Of a DNA stretch of 64,000 bases, positions 23,785-37,744 are shown in pieces (positions within the stretch are counted from its first letter, which is position 1; the number at the start of each line of letters is the position of its first letter). A model generated the notes under the pieces. It was not told the DNA's origin and did not search any database. It worked only from the letters and a program-made list of their open reading frames with translations. The stretch is from Benincasa hispida (Eukaryota > Streptophyta > Magnoliopsida > Cucurbitales > Cucurbitaceae). Made by a program: the position numbers and the translations under genes. The stretch spans positions 2,760,425 to 2,824,424 of the forward strand of contig NC_052354.1 of NCBI RefSeq assembly GCF_009727055.1, in the 5' to 3' direction.

Positions 23785-24661
23785 AGATCGTTGGAGCTGC
23801 ATGATCTGCAGGTCCGTGAAGTCCCTCCTACTAGCTCGTAAATGGATTAGCTCTAATTAATAGCGTGATAGAGTTAATTTGAAGTGTTTCAAATTAGAAA
23901 TTAGATGAAAATTGGAGAAATACTTATTTTAAATATAGATTTATTAAATTTGAAGATAGAATCTGTGTAAAAATCAATTTAATATTTGATATTAAATTGA
24001 ATTAGAATTATTTAAATGTTTAAATAATTTTTATTAATTTTATTAAGAAAATTTAAATTTGTGAATTCATTTTGTAAAATTAATAATATTTTTAATTTAT
24101 TAAATAAAATTGATTTGAATAAAATTGAAAAAGAAAAGAAAACAATAAAAGGATGGAAAATTGATTTTTCCAATTGTCTTCATGTACTAGCTCACCAACA
24201 ACCAACTTTAACTCTTCATTAACTCCAAAAACATGAGCTGCATCTCATATAGCAAATCTCTTTGCATGAATGATCTGCAATATATTGAAGAGATTGGAGT
24301 GTTTTGAAGGTAATGCAACCAAACAAATTTTTAGTGAAAATTCGTGAGAGAAGAAGGTTGTTCTTCTGCTGGGTTGCTGTTGTGAGCTTCTCCAAATTCC
24401 CTTAATTTCAGCTTGTATTTTGAATTCCACTACTCAATCTTGAGTACCAAAGTGATAGTAGGGAAGATATCTGGGTGGGTCTACTACAAGATTTAGTGGA
24501 GATTTGCAGTTAGATTTAAAACTTAAAGGAAGTTCTTCAAAGTATGTCACTGAAACACATTTATTTTTTGTTGAAGCATGTTTTCTTTCTACCAACATTA
24601 ATGAATTAAATGTGCTTATGGATCTGATTTCTTCCACTGCACATTGGTTAAACTTTCCACA
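23785..24661 (+). mobile_element. 3' part of a plus-strand LTR (copy A)
   Basis: Matches 48440-49279 closely, from GATCGTTGGAGCTGCATGATC to ...CTTTCCACA. It is followed by CTTAA as at 49280. It is the left edge of a block (23785-27731) repeated at 48440-52260. Confidence 0.75.
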
Positions 24662-24666
24662 CTTAA

Positions 24667-26764
24667 CTTTATGCCACTAAATTCTAGTTCAAAATTATTT
24701 GAAGATCTACTAGTACTAATATACCTAAAGGAAACCAGACATGAGGTTTCCAATGAGGGCAGCGGAAGGATCGCTTCCAAAATTCTATTCGAAATTGAAC
24801 ACAAACAATTACAGTCACAAACTAAACTAACAGGTCATGCACAACGAATTACAGCATGCTTTTAAGAATGTCAAGGGATAGAGTATGTGTACCTTTGAAG
24901 AAACATTCTTCAAACTCCCCTCGAACAATTACAAGCGTTCACAGCACAACAACACACGAGACAATGACCGTGCACAACACGATCAACAACACGAACACAA
25001 TGAACAACGAACCCAAAGAACGACCTCCAGATCCTTAAAATCAATCGAGTTGAGTGGGGATACTACCACAATGGTTACCTTGAGTATTCTCGATGTGAGA
25101 ATCTAAGGAGTTTGTGGGCTCTGTATGAACTTGGTTAGAGGAAGAGAAGACAGGAGGACAATGATCATGTAGACGATGAGCAAAAAGTAGGGAGATGACA
25201 CAGTCTATCGCATAGACGAATGCTCGATCATTGTAGTAAATAGCAGCCTATTCGTATAAACAATGCCACACGATCGTTTAACTACACGACCAGCTGATGA
25301 ACTATCGTTATAGTCAAAATGTGCACGATCGTTTAGTTCTCTATGAGCTATCGCTTAGTGAAACAATTTCCTCTTGATAGCTTTTCCGTGAGTTTCTTTT
25401 TGAATCAAGTCACTACTAATTTTAGGAATTTTTTTTTCTTTTATCTCACGTTTACCACAAAACTACCAAATAATCTCCCACTCAATTAATTATAGAGAAA
25501 AATGATAATTATCAAATAATAAATATTATTATAAATAAATATGATAACCAACTATCATATTATATTATAACCTATAGTTTTTAATATTTCATCTCATGAA
25601 AATATAAACCATAGTTCTTTTGGTACTTAATGTAAATCATATTACATTAATCCTCCACTTGATGTATCTCATACATCTCACCAATTATATCATATTATAA
25701 TTGATATTTTCTCTTGTCAATTTGAACAATTCAAACTAGACACCAAGAACTGATTCTCAATTGAATCCATGAGTACCAAGGGGACCTTATGGACCTGTAC
25801 TTGAAGCTCCAACGTACGTGAATAATTGACCAAACTCTTTAGCACGGGATCCACAATCTGTTAACTGTCGAGCACTCCACTAAGACCAATCAGCTGCTTC
25901 TCCTTACTACAAATATATTTGAGTAACATATCATTCAATCAACAGTGCGATAACCCTTCACAGATCACTCGTAAGTACACTGAGGCCAATTTACCGTTTT
26001 GCCCTGTAGTTACATCTTAACTCCTTAGTACCACTGATCTCTAATGAACAATGAGTCATAATCCTACTATGACTGAGTCCTTCTTCCAAGAGAGGATTGT
26101 GGTCATTATGTTCATAGCCTGGATCAACCCTTAAGAGAGAAATTTATCTACTTATTTCTGCTTCAGGGAAAAATGAATTTCATCTTGTGTAACTGAGTTC
26201 CCAGCTCCCAATTAGACAAATCCCCAAAAAGGTAGGCTTGTTGAGTTGGCAATCTGGCCACTCTCACACCCGTACTAATCCAAAGGACCGCCTCAAAAGG
26301 TAGAGTTTCCCAACGACACTCAAGGATTAAGGTTATCACCTATGATCCTTTAGGTGAGATGTAAGTCTCAAAGTATCACAATGTTATATAAAGAGACCAT
26401 CATATCGTGGTCCGGTCTTTATACAAATTCTTTTGTAATAGGACACTCCTACTTGCATGTCTCTACATGAATGGTCAGGATACATAGCATCTGTAGTAGT
26501 GCTCAAACACTTGTAAACCTCTACAAAGCGGGCCGTATCGCGTAGTGTCACCAGGATAGATCCCTCTTATATTCTTATAGTACAAACCTTTTAGGTTATC
26601 ACTTAAGGCATGGTTCACTTGTATATCTCATATATATGCTTAAGTTTACATACAATAACATGGATCTTTTGTGTTTATGGATATGAGTAAATGCAAAATA
26701 AATAACTCTTATTTTTTTTTCAGAGGGTCCATCCAGAATACAACACCTTTTGTGTAATTCAACA
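24667..26764 (-). mobile_element. Minus-strand LTR (copy A)
   Basis: Near-identical to 49285-51327, differing mainly by single-base indels. It includes an ACGATCGT array at 25195-25350, the AT-rich middle at 25500-25740, and a plus-strand right end TAATTCAACA; read on the minus strand that is a TGTTGAATTACACAAAAGG start. No coding region. Confidence 0.65.
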
Positions 26765-27731
26765 ACTACAAACTCCAGTAATTGCTATATGTTTCAAATA
26801 AACATAGAAGTTGTTAGACTAATGAATATTAAACTATGTATGCCCAATTTCTTACACAACATACCCGAATTATAAGAAAATATGAGAAGTTGATTTCAAT
26901 TTGTTCATAGTAATCTATCATTCAACATTTGCACACGTGATCTTTTGTAAGTAGATATTTGAAATAGAACCAACGTCCAAGAACTTGTACAAACGCAGAG
27001 TATTGAACTTGTCAACAATTTTGTATAAGTACTATGAATGTAATAATCATAATGAATAATTATTCAACCCAATTTGTAATCCTAAGATAGTATTATATTA
27101 ATAATGTGACTTACATCATGTACACATCGAGGCAAGGTGTTGATATTGGACACATACAGCAAAAATCACGGAGCATGTTAAGCAATATGCAAAATTTTAC
27201 TTGGATCCCAAATATGCCAATAGGTACTTTCATCTGGATTTGGTGACTTAATATGCTAAGTTCTCGAAGCAAACAACGTAGATTTCTAGATCTTTTTGAG
27301 AACTTCTTAACTTTTCTTCTATCACACATTTTAACATTAGAAATAATCTATACTATCATATATAATATCATCCAATCGAAAACACTTTACCTGGTGGTGA
27401 ACGATGGTGAGTATTGACTAAAATATAAAAACAAAGGTTTAAAATAAAATGAAAGTAATTACTTCACCACAACTGTTTGGCTCCGAAAGTGGTAACTCTG
27501 GTATGGAACCGATTATTTGACTATGACCGTCTCCAAATCAAGTGGTGAATGACAGTGAGTATTGATGGAGGATGACCAGCGAGTATCGATGAGCGAAACA
27601 GAGAAATGCTGAAAAGCATTCGTGGAGCTGATTGATTCGACTCACTGGAAAGCGTTCGATATAGAAATAGGAAAACGAAGAAACGTCGAGGATGTGCGAT
27701 GGAGAGTAGGGGAAATGCTCTGATATGGAAT
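26765..27731 (-). other. Unidentified exon-like unit (copy A)
   Basis: On the minus strand there is a donor-like CCAG|GTAA just left of 27391 and an open stretch at 27111-27335 with a charged start (RKVKKFSKRSRNLRCLL). In another frame that stretch reads SPNPDESTYWHIWDP. The unit is repeated at 51328-52380 and 58526-59640. Open frames shift between copies because of single-base indels. I do not recognise the protein. Confidence 0.3.
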
Positions 27732-27756
27732 NNNNNNNNNNNNNNNNNNNNNNNNN
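27732..27756. other. Sequence gap (25 N)
   Basis: Unresolved bases. Open frames spanning it are meaningless. The left side matches a block that elsewhere continues into 52260, while the right side is LTR, so this is a likely scaffold join. Confidence 0.95.
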
Positions 27757-28464
27757 CCCATAAGAAGGTGTGTGGCGCCACATCATTCAAGCCCTAGGAT
27801 CAGCCCTCAAGAGAGCAATCTATTCTACTTACCCCTGCTTTGGGGAAGGAGTGAATTCCATCTTATGTAGCTGAGTTCCCAACTCCCAAATCAGACGAAC
27901 CCCAAAGTTGTAGGTTTGAGTCGGCGACCTGGCCACTCGCACCCCTGCAAATCAAAGGACCTCCTCAGTGGCAGAGAGTTCCCAACTCACTCAAGATGAT
28001 CATTCTATGATCATACCTAGTGAAGTGAAGTCTCTGTCATGAACGACATTATCTAACGAAATTTAACACTTCGTGGTTAGGTCTTATACAAACTCTTTGT
28101 ATAGGACGCCCGCTCGCATGTCACTCATAATTTCAGGACCAGACCATTTGTAGAAGTCACAACACTTATACTATTCCACAAAGCAGGCCGCATCGTAGCG
28201 TTACCAGGTAAGGTTCCTCCTATATCCATATACTACAGACATTTGTCATCACTTAAGACATGATCCACTTGTATGTACCACATACATGCTTAATTACATA
28301 ATGACAACCAGGGATTTTAGTTTATGGTTTGTGTAAAGCAAATAAAACCATCCAATGTGAAAGTCAAGTAGTGAAGAAAATATCAATATTATACATCACC
28401 AGCGTTCATACAAAATGTGTTTACAAACTACAGGAACACGAGATTTAGGGCATCATCCCCAACA
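27757..28464 (-). mobile_element. Minus-strand LTR fragment
   Basis: Landmarks GGTCTTATACAAACTCTTTG near 28080 and ACGAGATTTAGGG near 28438, ending CATCCCCAACA at 28464. Read on the minus strand that is a TGTTGGGGATG start. The left part is cut by the gap. Confidence 0.65.
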
Positions 28465-31400
28465 AAAATAAGCACAAAATAGATAATTTGTTTCGATCGA
28501 GAGTAGCACCGTGACGATAAAAAACTCACACCCTTCAGACTGACTTCTCTTAAAAATGAGAACGGAAGAAAGAAAGGGGGTGGAGAGAAGAATATGAAGA
28601 ATTGAATTGTGTCTAAATGCCAAAAAGCTTGCACCTTTTATTAGTCGTCTTGAGGGTCATTAGAAGACGACACAGAAACGCATGACCAATGAACGTGCAG
28701 TTGTACAAAATGCACAGAAGTCTTGACTGGTGCCCTCTTCTGCAACACGTGGAGCTGTTGAATGAAGAATTAAATAAAAATAAAAAGTAAAATAATAATA
28801 ATAATTTTCTTTTTTGCTTTACTCTGGACGGACGACAATGTGTGCGTTGTGGGATGTCCACCATACTAATATTTGGCTATCTCCTCACTCCTCTCTAAAA
28901 CATGGGTACCCCCATAGGACCCAAACCCATAACCCAAGGGAGGATATAAGAAGGAGAATCATCTTTCAAAATTAAGTAAGGTTGGATTCTCAACTAATTT
29001 TTTTTTTTCTTTTCTTTTAAAACTTGAATTTTCACCTACCAAATCTAAATCCTGTTAGTCATTTTCTTTTAAAATCTTTATCAAGTTGATCTTATAAAAT
29101 TGAACTAACAATCTCTGTATTTCAAAACTATTGTTTGTTTTATTTTTCCTTTATGAAATCAATTATCTAATTTTTTTTCAAAGATACCGTATTTTTCATT
29201 TTTCTCCTTCTAATTTTGAGGCTATTTTTTGTATACTTTTCATTAAAAAAATTGCGTCGATTAATAATTTTTGCTATTATCTTTTTTTTTAAAAAAAGAA
29301 TGGTTGTCTATTTTTCAATACCTATGTTAACTTAACGATTGTTTAGTTTATATAAACTTATTCTTCTTAATATATCACATTGTTTAAACAACTCAAAGTT
29401 GCAATTCTGTTCTTCTCCACTCTCAAGATGTCTTCAAGATGTCAAAAATAACTAGATGAATATGGTGTGTACTACAAAATTGAAAATAGAACAGAAAACT
29501 ATAAAAAAAAACAGTAAAAATTACATAAATCACCTCTTTTTCTGCTATTTGCAGAAAAAAACTTACAAAAAGCAGTAAATAGAAGCAAAAATTAAATTAC
29601 AATTACCCTCTCTTTCTCTTTCAAAAAAAGAAAAAAAAAAAGCCCTCTAACATTTATCATGAAGGGGTTCTTTTTTTCCAATAATAAATTGCTGAAACTT
29701 GAGAACTTGAGCAAAAAAATGCTCTATAATTTTTTAAATTTTTTCAAACTTTATGCGATCAAGTTTCTTGAAATTTTAAAGTGTATAATAATATAGATCT
29801 TAGAATTTAACTTTGTATCCAATAAATGTCTAAAATTTTTCCAAATTTGTATTTAATATGTTCTTAATCCATTTGACCCTTTTAATAAGAAAAATTCACA
29901 ATATCTACGAAGTAATAAAATCTAGATGGTTGTTTTTCCACTGGAATATAAAATTTATTTTATATTTCATTCAACATTTTTTCTAAAGAAACCATATCCA
30001 CCGACAACCAGCATGTGACCATCTTTGATACTAATCTCCAAGGATTAACTCCACGGACCAAACTCTGATAGTCAACGTCGACCAACTAATTTGGCCAAAC
30101 TCATTTCGATGATCAATCTCCAACGGCCAACTTCCAACAACCAACTCCAGGAAAGACTACCTCTGAACTGGCAGTTCAAAGACCAACTCTAATTTTTATA
30201 AGTTCTTTGATTAACCTCTTAAAAACCATGTTTTTTGTTCAGTCTACGATTTCTTTTAAAAACTAACTAAACGAATGAAACCACCATTTAAAATTAAATG
30301 TTTTAAAAAGATTTTTTTTTTGTACGGTTGACCTTTTCATAAGGTCTTTATGATTGATGAACCATCCCCCCAATAACAAGAAAATCTTTTGTCAAAAACG
30401 CTACTATCATATTTTATAACTTATTGCTTAAGGATTACCATGTTTATTGTAGCCTAAATGTGATGGTCATACACAAGAAAACTGTGATACCATGACATTT
30501 AAAAATTGTATATATTAGAATTCATGATAGTTATTTCCTGTCGTTGTATCCTCTGTAAAGGTATGATGTCAATGAAAATTTTTCAAAAAATGGTCATAAT
30601 TAAGCTTTAAAGGGCAACAAATAATTTGTCACTAGTGAACAATTACTAACAATGATAAACTCCCATTGTCAAGTTTATATATGACATGTTATCATTGTCA
30701 TCAATTAACTCAAAATTAGTTAATTTATATAGGATTTCAGTAATGATCATAGTTATAAAATATCAAAAAGGAATATATAGTGACATTTTATAACTGTGAT
30801 TCATTACCTATTGTCAAGGATTAATGGACCATCACAATTTCCAGTGTCAATTGAAATTTGAATCAAGACAAATTTTTGCATGCAAAAAATATTATATCAT
30901 GATATATTTTAACTATCATAGAATTTAACATTTTTACACTTTTGTAATGTCAGTAAGATGCACTTTTTGATAGTTGTTATTTCTGTGAACCTTGTCATTA
31001 CATATAAGATTTCTATAATGAATTAATGCTTTTCAACTCCAAGAACCACAAATAATTAAAATACTTTCATAATATAGAAAATTAGCATAAAATTGATAAT
31101 ATTTTTACACAAATGATCAACTAATAACCATTAATAAAGATTTTACAATAAAACCACATGAAATTATATTTCAATCAAAATTTAAGCTATTTAAACCCTA
31201 CAAAAAATCATATAAAAATATATCAATGCTCCATGGTTTTTTTTTCTTCCAATAATTCTTACAAAACATGTTAAGAAAATTTTTAAAAAATCATGTTAGA
31301 GTTCAACTTTACCCATCAATATTGACAATAATAACAATATAAGAAGGTTTTTACCTTTCCAATGTTAACAATTTTTCAAACATTGATCTTGCCCAAAACA

Positions 31401-32072
31401 TGGAGTTCATAACCTATATCCATAAGTATGAACACCCATTAAATCAAATTGGGTAAAGTGTTTTACAACATCTGATATTTAATATCCTATACTCGCATTC
31501 TCCATGTCAACAATCATAACAATTATTTCAACAAAATTCTCCAAATGGTAGTAAACGTAATCTCGACCAACAAATAGTATCATTCTTTTTCTTTATTTAT
31601 TATTTTCATTAGGGGGGGGGGAAACAAATGAAAAATGTAAAAACAGCCACGTACCTATTTGAGCTACCAATAAGTATTGTACGAAAAATGACAAACAGAG
31701 ATCCGCATCAACCTATATACATTTCTTTGGTAATCATCACAAATTTGCTCATAGAATAAAAATCATACTCAATTGGTTCTACATATAATAGCAATCTAAG
31801 TGTACTTATATATCATGTGCAAGTGCTAAACTCACCCACTTTTATTGGTCTTAATTCTCCCATTGTGTGAATGGATAATGTATTATTTCTTCGAAAAATC
31901 ATTTACAACAAAATGTAGTACAAAAGCAACAAAAAACAGGCAAGTACCCACATATCATGCCAAAAAAAAATGTGCCGATTCTTACAAACTCAGCCCATTT
32001 TAGATCACACCAATCAATGTCATTGTGTATAGTAGATGGTGCACCTTTCATTCTGTATACAAGAAAGTGGAT
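28465..32072. repeat. AT-rich noncoding block, copy 1 of a 3.3-kb duplication
   Basis: From 28738 (GCAACACGTGGAGCTG) to 32072 it matches 44221-47515 nearly base for base, differing mostly by single-base indels. Contents in order: a short GC-richer leader, long T and A runs (29000-29650), a degenerate CCAACTCC/GACCAACTC repeat (30000-30190), a stretch dense in TGTCA/TGACA words (30450-31020) resembling CACTA subterminal repeats, and more AT-rich DNA. A poly-G run sits at about 31612. No gene seen. Confidence 0.8.
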
Positions 32073-35000
32073 CTTAATGTTTGGGTTTTATGTCCTAAAA
32101 CTCGTAGTTTGTAAACAATAAAACTTTATTCTGAAAATGTCAATCCAGTTGTTATTGAATATATTGTTTTTTTAGAAATCCAATAAACCTAAGTCCCTTG
32201 ACTATATATATCAGTACTTGAACTTAATGTGGAGACATACAAGTGGATCAGGTTGTTAGTAATTAGTCAAATATGATCTATAGTAATGTGAATAAGGTTG
32301 GTACCATATTATCGGTAATACTATTGGATGCGGCCTTACTCTGTTAGTTGTAAAGTGCTACAATTGAAGTGATCCTAATTCATTCATGTTGGAACAAAAG
32401 AGGTGGGGTTGTTCTTTTGTGCAAATTGAGTTGTTGTGCCAAGATCGGTGGAGTCCAGTTGTGAAGAAGCGCGAGATGTCGAAATCCTAACGGTTGTGCA
32501 TCTCTCTGTTGATAGACATGTGTTTTACTAGATGTGTTGAGAAGGGAATGAAAATGACAAGAGCAAAAATAGTTGCGAAAACGTGAACCCTGACCGTCGT
32601 AGACCGCCCCACTTAGAACGCCACTGTGAGATCCGTGGAAGGGAATTGAACTCTCTCTGAATCTAACTTAATGTCCCAAAAATGTGTTAGGACAATTAAT
32701 CAGGCGGCTTGGAGTACTAGTAACAACACCGAGTGTGAGAGTGTACCCAGCTAGGACATGAGAGAACCCCTGCAAGTGTGCCTGGATAACGAGTAGGTGT
32801 AGCAAGAGGTGAATATCAACCCTCCTAGGCCAGCTAAATTAGCGTGATTTTAGTAGTAACGGAAAATCCGTTTGTTCCCTTCAAGTGTTGATTCTGGGTC
32901 CTTGAACAAGAGGACCAACTAACCGCCCTGTGTCTGAGTTAGGTGCGACGTCAAAGGAAAGGGGTATTCATATATATGTTGAGTTCGGATGACAAGAAAG
33001 TTCTCAAATCAGTGTTGTTCTAGTTAGCCGGGAGAGTAAGTGCGGACAATTAAGTTAAAAGAAACAAACGTAGTTTGGTGAGGATATTCTGGAAACGAGC
33101 CACCGAAATCCGAGACAGGAGAATTCACGCATCCATCCACATAACAGTGTGTGAGTTACGAGCAACCTGTGAAAGGAGCGTTTAAACTTTACAAACTGCG
33201 AATAGATAGAATGAGTATTTGCGTATGCTGGAAACTACATATAAAGAAATCCATTGAATAAGAGTCTAGCAAAGGTGAGGAGGGCCAGTTTAGCGTGACT
33301 AGAGCCTCCTAGGTGAATTAAGGTTCAGCCCTCGCGAATTAATAAAATGAACCGAAATGGGGAGGAGGAATCTTCTATTGTGAGAGATTCCTATCGCGTT
33401 GAACAGAAAAAGATTTTGTTGTTCAATGCTATGCTCTCCTCAATGGCATCCCAGACCTTGACTTGGAGCGTGCATACACCTATAGGATCTGCCAGGTCCG
33501 TGAAGCCTCCCCCGGCCATAAGACATTTCTCTCACGCACATATAACTGTGCTTATCAATGGGTAAAATGGGTTTGTGAAGCCTCCATAACCGAGGATTTG
33601 AGGCGAGTTGAGGTACACCGGTGGTAAAAATTGAAAAGTGTGGTTTTCCCAAATATAGAGAATTAGATGAAACGCCAGAATTGCACCCGCGTAGAAGAGA
33701 AAAATTACTATGTATTGTATTAAGATATGGACATTCCTCCCAAAGATCCTAGTTTGAAGATAGAAGTTGTGTAAAAATCAATGTTATTATAGTATTTGAT
33801 CCCCTTAAAGTAACACAGTCTAGAAATGATACCTCCTTTACCATAATAGAGTATTCTCATTTAAAGATTAGATATCTATGTGTATTAGATTGTTAGTGAT
33901 TTATAAGTATGAGGGATTCCCAATAGCTAAAGAAATGAAGAAAATTCCAAATGTGTATGAAGAGGTGAGAAAATTAATAAGAAAATATTCTTAATTTGTA
34001 AATTAAAGTATATGAAAATTAAGGAGGACTCGTTGACTCAAAAACACCTCTTGGGAATACATATAGAAGGAAGAAAGAACCAACACACAAGTTCAACAAA
34101 GTGGAAAATTTGATTTTCCATTGTCTTCATGTACCCTACCGTCCATACTCGAGCGCATGAACAGCCTAACACTTTTGTAGAGCTTAACGATTACAGGAGC
34201 TAACAACCTCCAAATGAAACACGTGGAGCTTGCGCTTCACTTCCTCAGACAATACCCTAGCGAGCCCTCTGTGAAATACTCATCTTGGCGGATAAGAGAA
34301 TGGGGATCCTATAGCTTTATCCCCGTTATATTGAAGAGATTGGAGTGTTTTGAAGGTAATGCAAACCAAACAAAATTTTTGTTGAAAAAATGTTAATGCG
34401 GATGAAGAAGATAAGAAGGTCCTGCCTATGGTCACTATTCCCTCCCGCATGGGTGCATGATTGTGGATTTGATGAAGCATCCCTGCGTGCCAAAATTCCA
34501 CTACTGATGATTATTCCTTTCAGGTGCCACCTCAATTGAGATTTGTTAAGAAGAATATATCACACACACTATCTCGAGAGTGGAACTATGTGAAAAAAAA
34601 AGTGAGGCCAGAAGGAATAACATTGTAGTGGGAGAATAAGTACAGTATGAGAGAGAGTTTGGGAAATCCAATACGAAGCAAAGAATGATTAGTCCCGGAA
34701 GAATTTGCACAGTATATTGCTTTACCATTGGAGGACTCATAAAGTATAACGAAAATCTTCACCTATGCGAGTATGCTCAGTGGAAACCCATTTATTTTTT
34801 GTGTGAGGGCATATTGAATCGTCTTGGATTCGTGACAGGCGAGACAAAAATGTGAGATAGAAATTAAGTGAAGTGAGCATTATGGATCCTGATTTCTTCC
34901 CACTGCAGATCTAGCGATATTGGTAAGACCTGCCAATCCGCACTGCCGTGAGAACTGTATCCAGCAACACAATCATAATTTGAGTTGCATTAACTAGATG

Positions 35001-36129
35001 TTGCGAGATTATATTTCCCAAAATGCCTACTAAAAAACCCCTACATACCTAAAGGAAACCAGACATGACGGTATTTGCGCGAATAGGATGAAGAGAGGTC
35101 CTCGTGTCAGGATTAGGAATTCCGTTCCAATAGAGATGTTTCTGATCTCGAAATAATTGTAAGAGAGGGCGAAAGCGAAGTAGTTACTAGTTGCACAAAC
35201 CCCACAAATAGAAACTAAGGACCAGATTGGGTGCTAATAGAGCGCACAATACCACAAATACCTTAAGTGTTAAGTACCCAGAGCTTATGTCTTCTCTAGA
35301 ACGAGAAATGTTCTAAGAGGTATTTCGGGGAGAACCGATAAATGATGGGTAACCCGTTGAAGAAAACATTCTTCAAGGACTCGTCTAGGGACCCTGCCTA
35401 TCGATCTCAAATGTGGCCCTACAAGACTTATCACCTGAGGTTCACAAATCAGAGCAGCGGTAACAAGTGATCAGATCACCTCCTGCTAAACCAATGTCGA
35501 CTATATGTCATTCATACAGAGCGAACCCTCAAATATCAAAGTGAAACAACTGATAACCATGAAGAAGACGGACCTCGTGATCCTTTATGCATATCCTTTA
35601 CAGATGCAGATCACGAGGTATGAGGTGGGCGTCATTTCAAGCATGCTCTACACAAAACAATTGGTTACCCTCTGGATAATATTCAGGTGCGACCATGTGG
35701 GAGGGAATCAAGGTTATTGTTGGGCTACTGTGATGAAACTTGTTCTCATAGTGTTATGGATAAGAGAGGGAGGATGGAGCAAATTGATGAATAGTGAAGT
35801 ACAAATGTAGACGATGGAGAAAAAACAAAATGAGGATATTGGGAGATGACACAAGGAATCTAATACGAAAGTAGCGTTGAACGAATGCTAACGTCGAGAT
35901 GCAGGAGTTCCACTCATCTAGATATAATTTCCGCAGGGACAGCTCAATCCTGTGTTCTCAGGAAGCAGAAATAATCACAGACACGAATCTGTATTATATG
36001 CGATACGAGCAGCTTGGAAATGAAATAAAGGACACGCACCATCCTCCTGAAAAGATTAGCTTATAGTACGACACACAACTCAGTTCTTGCATAGACGAGC
36101 GTCCGGTGGTTTCAGATCAATCGTTATAA

Positions 36130-36400
36130 ATTGCCTCGGAGGCCCATTTATAAGTATCGACCATAACCAGAAGGAAAAGAGATGAGAAATTTAGTGGAAG
36201 AAAATGTTAAGGCATGGATCATACGGCCAAGCCACAGTTCCATTTTATTCCCCAGTCTGGTGCCTAAATTAGTTGAAGAAGAAACGATGGGGGATGGAGG
36301 TTCTGTGTCGATTATAAGAAACTAACCAAGTCAACGGTTTGGCAGACCAAGTTCCTATTACCCGGTCACTTGAGAAGTTGTTAAGTATGAATTACATGGG
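36130..36400 (+). pseudogene. Ty3/gypsy reverse transcriptase fragment in the noisy block
   Basis: Pieces of the N-terminal RT region are readable across frames: RNLVEE-like residues near 36187, then SPV near 36250-36260, a KK..G..WRFCVDYR-like block at 36280-36325, and LNQVN..D..PI near 36324-36362. The family is Metaviridae-type plant retrotransposons, whose RT copies element RNA into DNA. Frame changes every 20-60 bases, so this is a damaged or badly sequenced copy. The rest of RT is missing and replaced by LTR-like noise. Confidence 0.6.
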
Positions 36401-37744
36401 TTAGCAAGTTTAATCCCTCTTGTTCAGATTTGAGGTCCAGATCTCTATGAGCTATCGCTAGTTGAAACAATTTCTCTTGATAGCTTTTCCGTGGAGTTTC
36501 TTTTGAATTCAAGGTCACTACTAATATTTAGGAATTTTTTTTCTTTTTATTCACGTTTACCACAAAACTATCGAATAATCTCCCCACTCAATTAATTATA
36601 GAAAAAATTTTTTTATGATAATTATCAAATAATAAATATTATTATAAAATAAATATGGATTAACCAACTTATCATATTATATTATAACTCTATAGTTTTA
36701 GAGTTATTTTACATTTACTCCATGCAAAATCCAACAGTAATAAACCAATATTGTCATTTTGTACATTGTAGAATAGGTAAGAACCTATCATGAGAATTTG
36801 AACAAGTGTGCATTCCTCCACTATGAAATAGAACTCCTATCTTCATACATCTCATCACGCAAATTATAGGTTCCCCCACCTAATTGAATAAAAATCTTCC
36901 GTATTGTTTCCTAATCTTCCTTGCTATTCAACAAACCTTTTGAACAATTCAAAAACGAATAACACCATGGAAGCACTGAATTTCCTCATCAACTTCCTAC
37001 CTCCTTCATGCGCGAGCTAACAAGCCCTGTACACTTGAATGAGCCCAAGCGCGGGTATTCTCTTTCGTACTCCGCATAATCTCCTCATTCCAAGTACGGA
37101 TGTAACTGTGTTATATTCCAATTTGACCGTAGACCACATATCTCAATTTATGGTACACTCTAGCAGCTACCACATGATCCTATGTTATACCACTGACCAC
37201 TACGAGAGAAGCACACCTACCAAGCGTAGTGATAAAGATTTCACCCAAGCTGCTATTCCTCTTCCGCAGTAACCTATCAATAATATAATTGTTCCTATTT
37301 GCAAAACATCACAAGTATCAATGTACTTTTATGCGACCAGATGACCGGACATAAACCCATTTCACAGTAAATCACTCGTAGCCACGTACTATTGAAGCAA
37401 TTGATATCAACTCCATTGGTTTGAGTCCTCGATGTGTAATGTAAAACAGTCCCATGCTTGAAATACGTGTCCTTAAAAGTTCCACCAAACTGAAGTCTCC
37501 TATGTAAGGATGAACAAGATTAGTCTGATGTTCCTCCAAAACACTCTCAGAGTAGAATGTCTCTGTCCTGAGTCCTTTCTTTCCGGAAGAGGAGGATGTG
37601 GGGTTTGCGAGGTTCTCTCACCCTCCATAGCCGTGGTGAATATCCATACACCTTAGAGCACGTAGTATAATGTTATCTACTATTTCTGTTCTTCAGGGAA
37701 AAATATTAGAAGTGTGCGATACTTGTCTGTAACTGATGTTCCAG

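Noticed and set aside
27521..27790. Open frames across the 25-N gap
   Set aside because: They exist only because N codons are read through.
35505..35810. 101-codon open frame in the noisy block
   Set aside because: The surrounding sequence is error-rich LTR copy; the frame is not present in the clean copies.
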